From contig SDUX01000002.1 of the NCBI GenBank assembly GCA_008729055.1, forward strand, positions 5,111,874 to 5,175,873: a DNA stretch of 64,000 bases, in the 5' to 3' direction. The first letter of the stretch is position 1. Every line of letters begins with the position of its first letter. The stretch comes from Pyropia haitanensis. Taxonomy: Eukaryota; Rhodophyta; Bangiophyceae; Bangiales; Bangiaceae. The notes under the pieces were generated by a model, which saw only the letters and a list, made by a program, of their open reading frames with translations, was not told the origin of the DNA and did not search any database. This document shows, piece after piece, positions 12,601-21,790 of this stretch. Both the position numbers and the translations under genes were made by a program.

Positions 12601-12868
12601 CGGCCGGCGCCCGCCCGCGCACACGCGCGCACCCGCCGCACGTTGCTGCTGCCGCCGGGCTCGACACGCGGGTGGCTCGCGGTGGGCGCTCTGCCGCTCG
12701 GCGGCTCCGCCTTCCCGGCCGCACCCCCGCCATCCCACCTCACACCCCACCCCACCCCACCCCTCCTCCCCAATCCCCCTTCCCCCCTCCCCCCCCCCAC
12801 CCCCCCCCCCCCCCCCCCCCTCGCCCCCACCTGTCGTGCACCCCGCCCTCTGGCCTTTTTCCTCCCCG
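9681..12868. other. GC-rich low-complexity island with G-quadruplex motifs
   Basis: About 3.2 kb without a supportable gene. From about 10030 the sequence is mostly CCG/CGG-type repeats and homopolymer runs of 8-20 G or C on both strands. All six frames stay open for long stretches simply because stop codons are AT-rich, so the long ORFs here are not evidence of coding. Quadruplex-type tracts lie at about 10213-10237 and 11237-11255 (GGGT repeats). A strongly pyrimidine-rich stretch at 12720-12860 directly precedes the next gene's ATG and is probably its promoter/5' UTR. Confidence 0.6.
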
Positions 12869-15172
12869 ATGGAGCGCCCGCGGCGCCCAGCCCGGCGCGT
12901 GGCGGCCGCGGCGGTCGCCGCCGCCGCCGTGGCGGCGGCGGTGGTGCTCGCCGCCGCCGCGCCCGCGGGCGCCAACTTTGCCTCCCCCGCCGCCGCCGCG
13001 TTTGACGTCTACGCGCACCACCCGCTGTGGCGGGGCGGCGCCGCCCTCCGCCGGCCGCCCGCCCTGGTGCGGTACTATGGGGTCAAGCTGGAGGCCGCCC
13101 GCCCCGGCCGCCGCTACACCCGCTCCTCCCGGTACGTGCCCAACGGCTCCCAGTTCCGCCTCGCGGCGGACGCGTACCCCCACCCCGCGCTGCCCGGCGA
13201 GGCGGCGGCCAAGTTTGTCGCGTGGGACCTGCTGCGGCTGCCCTACTATGGGCTCGACGTGGACGACTGGGCGGAGGTGGCGCTCCACCGGGACGCGCGG
13301 CTGTGCCTCGCGCTGGGCGAGCGCGTCGAGCCGTCGCTCCGGCTGCCGGGCTACGAGCGCGCCGGCGTGGCGGTGCTGCCGGCGGGCGCGGGCGTGACCG
13401 TCGACGGCGGGCCGCAGGTGGCCAAGGTCGGCCTGTTTTGCAAGGACGTGCGGGCGGGGGTGGTGACGCTGCCGCGGTCGACGCGGATGGGCATCGCCGC
13501 CCCGTTTGGCTACGACGTCCTCCTCGCGGAGAAGGGCGGCGTGCGGCCGGTGCGGCCGCCGCCACCGCCGGGCGTGGCCGCCATCTACCCAAACACCCGC
13601 TGCCCAGACGGCCTCCACGAGCTGTGGCGGACGGGCGCGCACGACCCGGCCGACGGGGACACGTCGTGGAAGACGTGGCGGACGTGGCACCCGCAGGTGG
13701 ACCCCATCTACTGGTGGTACGTTTGGCAGTGTCTTGGGGGGGGGGGGGGGGACCTGGTGGACGCGCGTGGGCGAGCGCTTCTCGGCTGTGACAGGTGTGG
13801 GGCGTTGTTCTTGGGGTGGCGCCCACGTGGCCGCCGTGCGCCGCGTAGGAGCCGCGCTGCCGTGCACTGGTCGTGTCGTCTCACCCGCCTCGTCCCACCC
13901 CGTGTCTACTGCACTTGCCTCCCCCCTCCCGGTTGCCCTCCTTGTCACCCCCACCCACAGCTACTATGGGCATGACCACGGGACGGCGCCGCAGTTCCAG
14001 TCGGTGGCCCCTCGCTTTGGCTACACCGCCTGGAAGAACCGCCGGCAGTACGAGTCCCACATTGGGTTCAAGGGCTACGGCTTCTCGTCTGGCCCAGATG
14101 ACTACTACATCACCTCCCATATCGACACAACGGTGGTGCGCCGTGTCCGGGAGCGCTTCCACACGGTCACGCTCGCGGCCACGTCGCGGAAGACGGGCGA
14201 GACGATGGCGGACATTTCGTGCAAAGGGGACTTTGGTACGTTTGGGGGTCGCCTCTCTGTTGCGTCGGGCGGGTCCCAATGTGGACAGCCCGGAGCTGCG
14301 GTCTATTCGGCTGGGAGTCGGGGGGAGGGGCGGGGCGGCGAGGGGAAGGGGGGATGCAGCACTCTAGTTTTGGTGGACTTGCTGCTGCTGCTCCTGATGG
14401 TGTCTAACTTGGATACGTCTCCACTGGCGTCTGCTCCGTCGTCGCCGTGGCTGTCGCCCACTATCGGACTCTTTTGTATCTCCCCGCCACAGGCTTTACG
14501 TTTGCGCTGGCTGCCGACTTTCGCACCAACCCGACCAAGATCCTCACGGTCGGCGGCAAGTCCCAGCAGCGGCTGTATGACGAGGTGGCGAAGACCCCCT
14601 TTGAGCGGCGCCCCAAAAACGCAAAGCGCGTCAACGTGTGGTCGGGCGGCCCCGACACGGACCGGAGCGTGGACCTGACGGACCTGCCGCGAGGCCGGTA
14701 CGAGGTGTGGGACGGGGGCCTCGGCTTTTGTGCAACGTCGGACAACAACCGGGGGATGACAGTGGATTTGAAGGACTCCCTTACCGCCTGTGCGACGCGC
14801 GAGTGCCCGGTGTGGGCGCCGCTCACGCGGCTGGCGCCGGTGGTGGACGTCAGCCAGGGGGTGTTCACGCCCAACCGGGCGCTGCGGCGGGACGCCCTGT
14901 TTGACTCGGTCGTCCTCAGCCGGGACCGGTGCGGCCTGGCCGGCGACGACGGCCGCAAGAGCGTCTTTTATACCGACCCGTACTGCAAGGAGCTCCGGCC
15001 TGGGCCCGGGCCCAACTCGGTGCGGCAGTTGCTCAAGCCGGGGTGGCAGGGGTACCTCGGTGGCAAGTACGGGAGCGTGGAGAGCTGGTACGGGATGTAC
15101 CAGCAGGTGGCCGGCAACGACGAGGACGGCGGGTTTGAGAACATTGAACTCGGCGTGTCTGAGTGGAACTAG
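12869..15172 (+). CDS. Secreted protein of unknown function (three exons)
   Basis: The joined coding sequence is 12869-13716, 13961-14235 and 14493-15172, giving 600 residues. Both introns (244 and 257 nt) begin GTACGTTTG and end in CAG, and the phases (2, then 1) restore one continuous frame. The N-terminus has basic residues followed by a long Ala/Val hydrophobic stretch (about residues 7-34), a typical secretory signal peptide. The body has scattered cysteines, an Asp/His-rich segment spanning exon 1-2 (WHPQVDPIYW, then YYGHDHGT) and Trp/Tyr-rich patches near the C-terminus. GHDHG could bind a metal, but I do not recognise the family. A cell-wall or extracellular-matrix role is only a guess. 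Confidence 0.75.
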
Positions 15173-15611
15173 ACCCCAAGGGGAGGGGCGGGGGATGGTG
15201 GGTGGATGGTGGTGGAGAGATGTGGTAGAAATTTGCGGGAGCGTCGCACCATGGTGCGTCTCGTGTGTGTGGTGTGTGGCGTGAAACAGTCACAGGACGT
15301 AGACATATTTATAACGGGCGAAGCCCCGTTTCCGACTGGCACGCTATGTCTGTGTTCCAACGGGTGGAGAATGGCGCGACCATCAGGCCTACGTCTGAAC
15401 AGGATGTGACTGTGGCAGCAGCTACGTATCGGAGGATGTGGCAGCAGCGGGCACAATCTTTGCTCGGCTCTTCGCGTCAAGGCACCTTCTACGGTCTCGT
15501 CTGCCTGGCTGGCGGCTGCGTGGAGACAGTGAGCACTCCCTCAACCCCACAGAATACGTATGTACATCATCTCACCAACGGTGAACCGCAACAGCCACGG
15601 CCATCCCCGTC
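15173..15611. other. Convergent 3' region
   Basis: Lies between the stops of the secreted-protein gene (plus) and the coiled-coil gene (minus). No gene seen. It is less GC-rich than the flanking exons, with a TATTTATA-type patch at about 15304. It probably holds both 3' untranslated regions. Confidence 0.5.
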
Positions 15612-16805
15612 TCAAGCGTCCAGCGACATCTTGACGGACGTTTGCTCCGTCTCTTGCTTGACGCTCTGCACCGTCCGCTCCGCCTGCACCACGTCCGCCT
15701 CGAGGCTCTTGGCCAAGGCAGCCGCCTTTTGCCGCTCGGCCTCAAGGTCGCCGAGGCGCGTCTCAGAAAGCGCCGTCAGCTTGCTCTGCGTTTCCACCAG
15801 CTCCGACTTCAAGTCCGCCTTGTCCGCCGCCAAGGCGGCGAGGAAGCCGTCCTTCTCTGCTGCCGCGCCCGCCGCGTCGGCCTTGACCGCGACGAGCTCG
15901 CTCTCGAGCTCAGCAACGCGGCGCTTGAGCGCCGCCACCTCCTCCTTCGCCGCCGCCTTGGCCACCTCCTCGGCCGACAGGGCGGCCTCGACGTCCTCCT
16001 TGGCCGTCCTCAGGGCGGTCTTTTGTCCCACCAGCGCGGCGGTGGTGCCCTGCAGGTCGGCGGTGCGGGCAGCCTCCTCGTTGAGCTCATCCTGCAGCGC
16101 TGAGCGCTCCTCGGCCAGCGCTGCCATCTGCTCGGTCAGGGCGTCCAGGCGCGCACGGGCAACCGATGCGTCCTCGCGGGCACCCACCTTCTCGGCGGTC
16201 AACTCGCCGACGCGGGACTCGAGCTGCCCAATCACCACGGCATCGGCCTCCACCTCCCCCTCCTTGGCGCGGAGCTCGGCAGAGAGGCGCTCCACCGTCG
16301 CCGCGTCCGCGCTCTTGAGCGCCTCCATGTCGGCCAGCACCTGCTGCTTCTTGGCTTCCAGGTCACGGCTCACCTCAAAGTTGCGCGCCGCCTGCGTCGA
16401 CGCCACCTTCAGCTGCTCCCGCAGCCGGTCGGCCTCGGCCTGGGCCGCCTCGGCCGCGCGGGAGGCCTCAAAGTTGCGCTCTGCCTGCGTGGACGCCAGC
16501 TCCAGCTCCGCCTTGAGGCGGTCCGCCTCGTCCTGGGCCGAGCTGAGCGCCAGCTGCGCACCCTCCTGCGCCGCCACCTCGGCCGACAGCTCCGCATTGG
16601 TGCCCTCCAGGGAGGCGTTGGTGGTCTTGACCTCCTCGAGGCGCGCGGTGAGGGAGGCGAGCTTGGCCTTGAGGGACTCGGTCAGCTCGTGGACGACAGC
16701 CTTTTGCCTCTCGGCCACCACCTCAATGGATTCAATAGTGCCGGTGGCACCAGACGCGGAGACCGACACATCTTTGGTCGTCGACGTGGTCGTCTGTCCC
16801 GCCAT
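15612..16805 (-). CDS. Long coiled-coil protein
   Basis: A protein of 397 residues starting at MAGQTTTSTTKD; the eight codons upstream begin with TTG, so I place the start at the ATG at 16805. After a short Ser/Thr-rich leader (about 1-30), nearly the whole chain is heptad-rich Glu/Ala/Leu/Lys sequence with no Pro, and reads as one extended coiled coil. There is an internal near-duplication of about 29 residues: ADRLKAELELASTQAERNFE followed by ADRLREQLKVASTQAARNFE. No signal peptide, membrane span or catalytic motif is visible. It is likely structural or scaffolding; similarity to myosin-tail-like or tropomyosin-like proteins would be compositional. The gene is divergent from the membrane-protein gene at 17639. 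Confidence 0.75.
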   Translation of the reverse strand: MAGQTTTSTTKDVSVSASGATGTIESIEVVAERQKAVVHELTESLKAKLASLTARLEEVKTTNASLEGTNAELSAEVAAQEGAQLALSSAQDEADRLKAELELASTQAERNFEASRAAEAAQAEADRLREQLKVASTQAARNFEVSRDLEAKKQQVLADMEALKSADAATVERLSAELRAKEGEVEADAVVIGQLESRVGELTAEKVGAREDASVARARLDALTEQMAALAEERSALQDELNEEAARTADLQGTTAALVGQKTALRTAKEDVEAALSAEEVAKAAAKEEVAALKRRVAELESELVAVKADAAGAAAEKDGFLAALAADKADLKSELVETQSKLTALSETRLGDLEAERQKAAALAKSLEADVVQAERTVQSVKQETEQTSVKMSLDA

Positions 16806-17638
16806 GAGGAAGGGTGGTGCGAGAGACAACAGCGATAGCGTAAAGAAGACAAAGGTAGCAAGGGGTGAGCGGAAGAGTGGGTAATGGGTTACGACCGTGA
16901 GCAGGCGGTCGGCGTCGTACGCAGGTGTGCAGTGCAGCTAGGAAAAGCGGTAGGTTTTGCCGGGCGGTCTTATCCGTCACAGCCAGAGCTCTACCCCGTC
17001 CGTCTCTCCTCCCACGCCCATGCCCAGCTCATCCATTCCTCCCGTTCTCAGTGGCCCACAGAGCACCCGCAGCCGCCGACGCAAACAGCCGCGCGACACG
17101 ACCGTTGTGGAGCGCACTGGAAGCGCGTCTTTTTTTGCACCACTGCTCCGTGCCAACGAGGCCCATGCATGCATGTCGGCCTGGCCGACTTGCACACTGT
17201 CCCCGCCACGTAACGGCGCGGCGATTCGTCTGTCTCAACGGTCTCGGAAGACACTGGATGTTCCAATCCGCCACCTGAAGCGCTTTAGCCGTACCATCAG
17301 GTCTGAGTCGAAGCCGTGGCTGTTGGATGCGTTCCGCTTTCGCGTCACTTGGCAGAGATTGTTTCATGTAATGTCGTCGGGGGTTGTCAAGTCCCTCTCT
17401 GTGCTTGATCTCTTGTCACAGTGCCTTTCGACAAGCCTCGACGGCCTCGTGCGGCGGCCGAGAAGTCTGCACAGTCCGTCGGCCTCATCATCATAGGCTG
17501 ACGTTACTTTGCCCTTCCCCCCCCCCTTTCCCTTTTCGCACATCTTGCGTCTGTTTTTGATGTCGGCCGCGCGACTCGGCGAGCGTCACGGGCGTCCACT
17601 CCCTCCTACGTTCCCTTCCGCCCTCCCCTCTTCTTCGG
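16806..17638. other. Divergent promoter region (coiled-coil / NICE-3-like)
   Basis: No gene supported. The region separates two divergent start codons by 0.83 kb. C/T-rich patches precede the plus-strand ATG (about 17512-17535 and 17599-17637), and the minus-strand gene has a similar patch at about 16806-16870. Confidence 0.5.
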
Positions 17639-18328
17639 ATGGCCCTGTCCGCCGCGCAGCTGACCATCGTCGCCGTCTTTTTGGTCGTCCTCCTGGGCGC
17701 CGCCGCTGCACGTGCGGCGTTCCGTCGCCGTCACCTTGCTACCCTTCTAGCGCGCCTGCCCTCCACCCCTGCAGAGCTGCCAGTGGGTGCGCTGGCACCC
17801 GCCGCGCGGTCGCTCCTCGCCGCCGCCCCCCGGACCGTCGTGGCGCCCCCCCCTGTGGACGGGTCGGGGGAGGCGGGGGGGGAGTACGCGGGCGTGCACT
17901 TTGCATCGGCGGTCAGCAGCGCACTCGGTTTGCTGGCACGGGGAGGCGGCGGGCGCGTGACCGTCGCGGCCGCCCTGCGGGAGCAGGCGGATGGGGTGGA
18001 TCGTCTGGGAGGGTACTACGGCGCCAAGGCCGGGCGCAGGCGCGGCGACAGCAGCGGCGGCGGTGGTGGTGGCGTTGCCGCACCGGGGGCGGACCGCACC
18101 GTCTTGACCATCCGGTCGTACGTGGCGCACCTGCGGGCGCGGCTGGATGGGGGGCCCGGCGGTGGCAGCGGGGGGGGGGTGTCTGACGCGGACTGGGCGT
18201 TGCTGGTGTCTACCTACGAGCGCGCCCGCTTTGGTCGCCAGCAGATCACGGAGCCCGAGTACCGCGAGTTTGTGGACGTGGTGTGCCGCGTGAACGCGGC
18301 CATGGAGGGGCTGCCACCAGAGGGTTGA
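17639..18328 (+). CDS. C1orf43/NICE-3-like single-pass membrane protein
   Basis: A protein of 229 residues with no intron. An N-terminal hydrophobic segment (about residues 7-25, LTIVAVFLVVLLGAAAA) is followed by basic residues, so it is likely an N-terminal membrane anchor. The C-terminal half contains TIRSYVAHLRARL and LLVSTYERARFGRQQITEPE, then YREFVDVVCRV. This pattern resembles the conserved part of the C1orf43 (NICE-3) family: RSYLxxLR, then an acidic spacer, then YExARYG and EYxxY/F. That family is found at Golgi/mitochondrial membranes and is poorly understood functionally. Two Gly-rich loops (about 139-148 and 168-179) are probably disordered insertions. The membrane topology is clear; the family assignment rests on motif memory. 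Confidence 0.6.
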   Translation: MALSAAQLTIVAVFLVVLLGAAAARAAFRRRHLATLLARLPSTPAELPVGALAPAARSLLAAAPRTVVAPPPVDGSGEAGGEYAGVHFASAVSSALGLLARGGGGRVTVAAALREQADGVDRLGGYYGAKAGRRRGDSSGGGGGGVAAPGADRTVLTIRSYVAHLRARLDGGPGGGSGGGVSDADWALLVSTYERARFGRQQITEPEYREFVDVVCRVNAAMEGLPPEG

Positions 18329-18566
18329 GTGGCGGGTTTGTTGTTGAGGGAGGGGACGGATGCGGGCTGTCAGGCGTGATGGCCTTGCCGCTATATCGTG
18401 CCTGTGAACAGCCCGCGGGTGCTGACCCAGTCAGTGACTACCGGACCGGATCGCCCGCGCAGTCTTGCCGGCAGGCATGATATATTTTAAGAAAGCATCG
18501 ATCGTTACTAAAATTTTGCAATAATGATCGAAATCATCATTCGATAATCGTCATCGCTCTGTGTGC

Positions 18567-18623
18567 CACGTGGGTTTGCATTTAGCACGTGGCGGACTCA
18601 TCCACATGCGTCGTCGCCACGTG
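18567..18623. promoter_or_regulatory. Triple CACGTG (G-box) cluster
   Basis: Three palindromic CACGTG hexamers occur at 18567-18572, 18586-18591 and 18618-18623, inside 57 bp. G-boxes are classic binding sites for bZIP/bHLH factors and are common in light-regulated plant and algal promoters. The cluster is about 1.04 kb upstream of the plastid-protein ATG at 19660 and 0.24 kb downstream of the NICE-3-like stop. The assignment of a target gene is inferred. Confidence 0.55.
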
Positions 18624-19311
18624 ATGATGACCTGTGACCGCGACCGACGTCGTACACGCACCGCAGGCGTACCATGCGGCTAACGCTGCGTCATTTGGCC
18701 GACTCGAAGGCGCTCGCAGCGCCTCCAGCGAGGTTTTCCGTCATACCGTGGCCCAACGTACGACTCGGGAGATTCCTCAAAGCGAGTGGCAGGTGGGGTA
18801 CGCTCTTGTGAGACCGAGAAGGCACTGGAATGGAGCGGACAGCACACCCTGTCACCCTGTCACGTAAACCGGGCAATGCCCACAGAGCGGTCGCCGTGCC
18901 ACCAGAGCAGATAGACAGGCCATACGTCACGAAGCGCCGACCACGCCCGCCGCAATCACGTCTCGATCTACCGAGAACGCTTCAAACACGAACGCCCGGT
19001 ACCGCCCGTACAGCACCTGCCGGTAGTCCACCTCAATCGCCGTCATCGTCCCTGCCGTCGCCGTCGCCGTCGCTCTGCCCTCCGCCGTCGCTGCGCCGCC
19101 ATGGCGGCGGTGGCGACGGCGGCGGCAACAAGGCCGTTGCCCCCCCGCTCAACACCACTGCGGCTGTCTCTTCGGCCGCCGCAGCCACCGCCGCCGCAAC
19201 CGCCGCCGCCTCCGCACTGTGTGGAGCTCGAGCGGTGACAATGTCTCACACGTGGAGACACGTACCTTCCTTTGATAATGATCGTTGTGGGTCCTCCGAT
19301 CGTTTCTTTTC

Positions 19312-19349
19312 GTGATAATTTACTCAATAATTTTCTGATAAATTATCAC
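19312..19349. repeat. Perfect 11-bp AT-rich inverted repeat
   Basis: GTGATAATTTA (19312-19322) and its exact reverse complement TAAATTATCAC (19339-19349) flank a 16-nt AT-rich spacer. It could form a hairpin or cruciform, or be a dyad protein-binding site. No poly-T tail or coding context marks it as a bacterial-type terminator. It stands out because the surrounding DNA is strongly GC-rich. Confidence 0.85.
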
Positions 19350-19659
19350 CACTCATCCCTGCTTGTCGGCAAGATGCGCTGGAGCAGAGGACAACGCGTC
19401 GATCCTTCCATTTTGGGGGACTACTTTGTTCGTTCCACTCAACTGGTAAACTTCGCATTGTGTGGGCCACCAATCTCAAGGCTCCGTCGCTACGAAGCGC
19501 GCTTGACCTGTCGCCACCGCAACGGCTGCGTCGACCGTGGCCCCGCTCACCAAACAGGTCGCCTCCTCCTGACCACGTTTGCTCGTCCACTGCGGTCGTC
19601 TCTTCAAGCTCCTGGTTAGTCTTCTGCTCCCCTTTCTCCAGGTGACCTGCTGAGCTACC

Positions 19660-20250
19660 ATGGACTCGGCGGCGTTCCTGCCGCTCTCGCCGCTGTGTGT
19701 CGGCGCCCCGGCGTTGCGCCCACCACTGGGGCTGACCCGTGCCACTCCTCGGCGGTCGTTGCCTGCGGCGCGCCGTCCCCTCGGCGTGACGATGCAGCTG
19801 CCACCCGCGTCTGCGTTCCAACCGCCCCTGACTGAGGATATGAAGCCGCCAGAGAACTACACCTGGGACCCTGACTTCCCTGGGACACTCAAGCCCGGCA
19901 AGGTGCCGGACAACTTTCCCATCCAGGCGGTACTCGACTCGGGGGTCTTTGACAAGATGAAGTTCCAAGAGCTGGACGAAGACGAGCGCGACGGGGACAT
20001 GACGCCATTGAGCGATGACCTCCTCGAGTTTATGGCCGTCAATGGGCGGTTGCTGGACGAGGAAGCCGAGGCTGAAACGGGCGAAAGCGGCGCCCGTGGC
20101 CGCATGGCGGGGGAGGAGCTGGACTTTGGGGGGGACGAGGAGGACAAGGTGCTGCAGCTATACTCGAGAAGCGCCAGCGCCGCGGTGGTGGTCGCGGATG
20201 CAGCCGACCCGTACTCGATGGAGCACAGCGAGTCGGCGCCGTACGTGTGA
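19660..20250 (+). CDS. Small acidic protein, probably plastid-targeted, unknown function
   Basis: A protein of 196 residues from a single exon. The first ~43 residues (MDSAAFLPLSP, then several Pro/Arg/Ala/Leu) are basic, free of acidic residues after the first few, and carry a Phe at position 6, as expected of a red-algal plastid transit peptide. The mature part opens with KPPENYTWDPDFPGTLKPGK and continues DNFPIQAVLDSGVFDKMKFQ. It then becomes strongly acidic (ELDEDERDGD; LLDEEAEAE; GGDEEDK). I do not recognise a named family. Plastid location is inferred from the presequence. Confidence 0.65.
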   Translation: MDSAAFLPLSPLCVGAPALRPPLGLTRATPRRSLPAARRPLGVTMQLPPASAFQPPLTEDMKPPENYTWDPDFPGTLKPGKVPDNFPIQAVLDSGVFDKMKFQELDEDERDGDMTPLSDDLLEFMAVNGRLLDEEAEAETGESGARGRMAGEELDFGGDEEDKVLQLYSRSASAAVVVADAADPYSMEHSESAPYV

Positions 20251-20797
20251 GAGGCTTGAGCGGGGCGGTGCGGGTCCATGTCGTGACACCTGAGCCCGTC
20301 CGTGCACTCGCATGTTACAGGACCACCGTTCAGGCGTTTCTGGGTATATTCCACAGCCCTGGGTTTTCGCTGCTGAGCCTGTGGACGTGTTGTACTGACA
20401 GGGCCTGGCTTGGACAGACGAGGGAACGCAGTGAGTGACACAGACTACTAGGAAGCGGCTATAGCTCGGCACCACGTTCCCAACTGCCCACAGTCACACA
20501 ACGCAGCCGCGATGAAAACGGGCGCCTGACGCGGTCCACACACCAAAGGTTGAAACTTGCAACAAAGCAGGAACTAGAGAGCCATTAGACACACTGACGT
20601 GACAAGCCACACGAATGAGCAGGCGCTGTGACACACGCAAGCAAACCACCGCGTGGCACGTCCAGCTCTGGCCACGCTCAGACCTGAGGGCAGATCGGCA
20701 CAACAGTGACCGCGGATACAGCGCCTCATTTCAACCAAGACCAGCCAAGCCAGCCATACTCACGGGCGTTACCAGGGCCGTCCGCAGCTCCAGCCGC
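20251..20797. other. Convergent 3' region
   Basis: Lies between the stops of the plastid-protein gene (plus) and NF-YB (minus). Composition is moderate in GC and no ORF shows a domain. Nothing further recognised. Confidence 0.5.
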
Positions 20798-21790
20798 TTA
20801 TGATGGCTGTTCCGTGTTCTTTGCAGCTTCCTCCTCTTTTTCTTGCGACATGGTCTCGCGATACCTGCGACCAGAAACAAAGAGCGCGTATGTCAAGCCA
20901 ACGTGGAAAGCAAGCGCAGCCAAGGAAGCAAAAACGAGCATCGATGCACAGCACGTACGGGTAGCACCAACAAAAACAGAACACGCTCCCTCGTCAGTCT
21001 TCCATGCCCGGTACCCAGGCAACCTACAACACAATGATGATAGGCGCCAGCAAAGCTGCCACTTTGCGCATCCAGATACAGAAATGAAAACGGCAAGGGA
21101 GCACAGTCTAGACGCTCGCAGGCCGCTGACGCAGTCATAAAACATACCTGGACAGATACACCTTCAACGGCTCAATGTACTTGTCAAAGCCCAGGGTGCT
21201 CATCGCCCACAGGATGTCGTCCCCGTTGATGGTCTTGCGCTTCTCCCGCTGACACTTGTCCGATGCCTCCGAAGTGATGAAGGACACAAACTCGGATACG
21301 CACTCCTGGATGGTGTCCTTCCCATCCTTTGCAACTTTGGCAGAAGAGGGAAGAGCCTGCGGTGTGGGGATAGGATAAGCGAGCGGCACGGGCGCAAAGT
21401 AGGGAGTGTGATAAGGCTTGGGTCCGAGGCAAAAAGAGAACACATCGCAGAGGTGTGAGCGAGCTACAAGACCACGGCTTCACTGGCAAAAAGAGCGAGC
21501 ACCATCCGGCAGATACAAAGCTGGACAGGACACAACCAAAAGCTACATGCCAATATGCACAGAGGACCGCCTGGACGCCGGCGGCCACACGAGTCCGCCA
21601 GCGCACCTACGCGTGCACGGCGGCGCCAGAGCCCGCGCGACGCCACAAGCAGCGGTGGATGGCCGCGCAAGCAGGCAAAACATACCTTCTTCATGATGCG
21701 CGCAATGTTGGCCGTCGGCAGGTATTTGTCCAGCTCCCGGACCGACCCATCCTCCTCCCCGCCGCCAGTGCCCGCTCCAGCGTCCGCCAT
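20798..21790 (-). CDS. NF-YB: Nuclear transcription factor Y subunit B (CCAAT-binding, histone fold)
   Basis: NF-YB pairs with NF-YC and, with NF-YA, binds CCAAT boxes. Three exons on the minus strand, 21686-21790, 21148-21356 and 20798-20864, join to 126 residues. The introns (329 and 283 nt) both start GTATGTTTT and end CGCAG. The protein is [11 protein letters not shown], then [18 protein letters not shown], then the histone-fold core: [60 protein letters not shown] and YLSRYRE. It ends with a short Glu-rich tail. The core is almost canonical, including the [11 protein letters not shown] entry and the [13 protein letters not shown] segment that contacts DNA and NF-YC. All phases close. The promoter carries CCAAT boxes (see 22104-22217). 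Confidence 0.95.

Larger units (their letters stand above)
18329..19659. other. Intergenic region, locally AT-rich
   Basis: No gene supported. Two AT-rich islands (about 18478-18550 and 19270-19350) contrast sharply with the surrounding GC and share the ten bases ATAATGATCG (18521-18530 and 19275-19284). Between them lie the CACGTG cluster and a Pro/Arg-coding-like low-complexity stretch that I do not regard as a gene. This is the upstream region of the acidic plastid-protein gene. Confidence 0.5.

Noticed and set aside
18478..19350. A small transposon bounded by the two AT islands
   Set aside because: The shared ten bases are in direct, not inverted, orientation, and no target-site duplication or coding remnant is visible. 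Kept only as a low-weight possibility.
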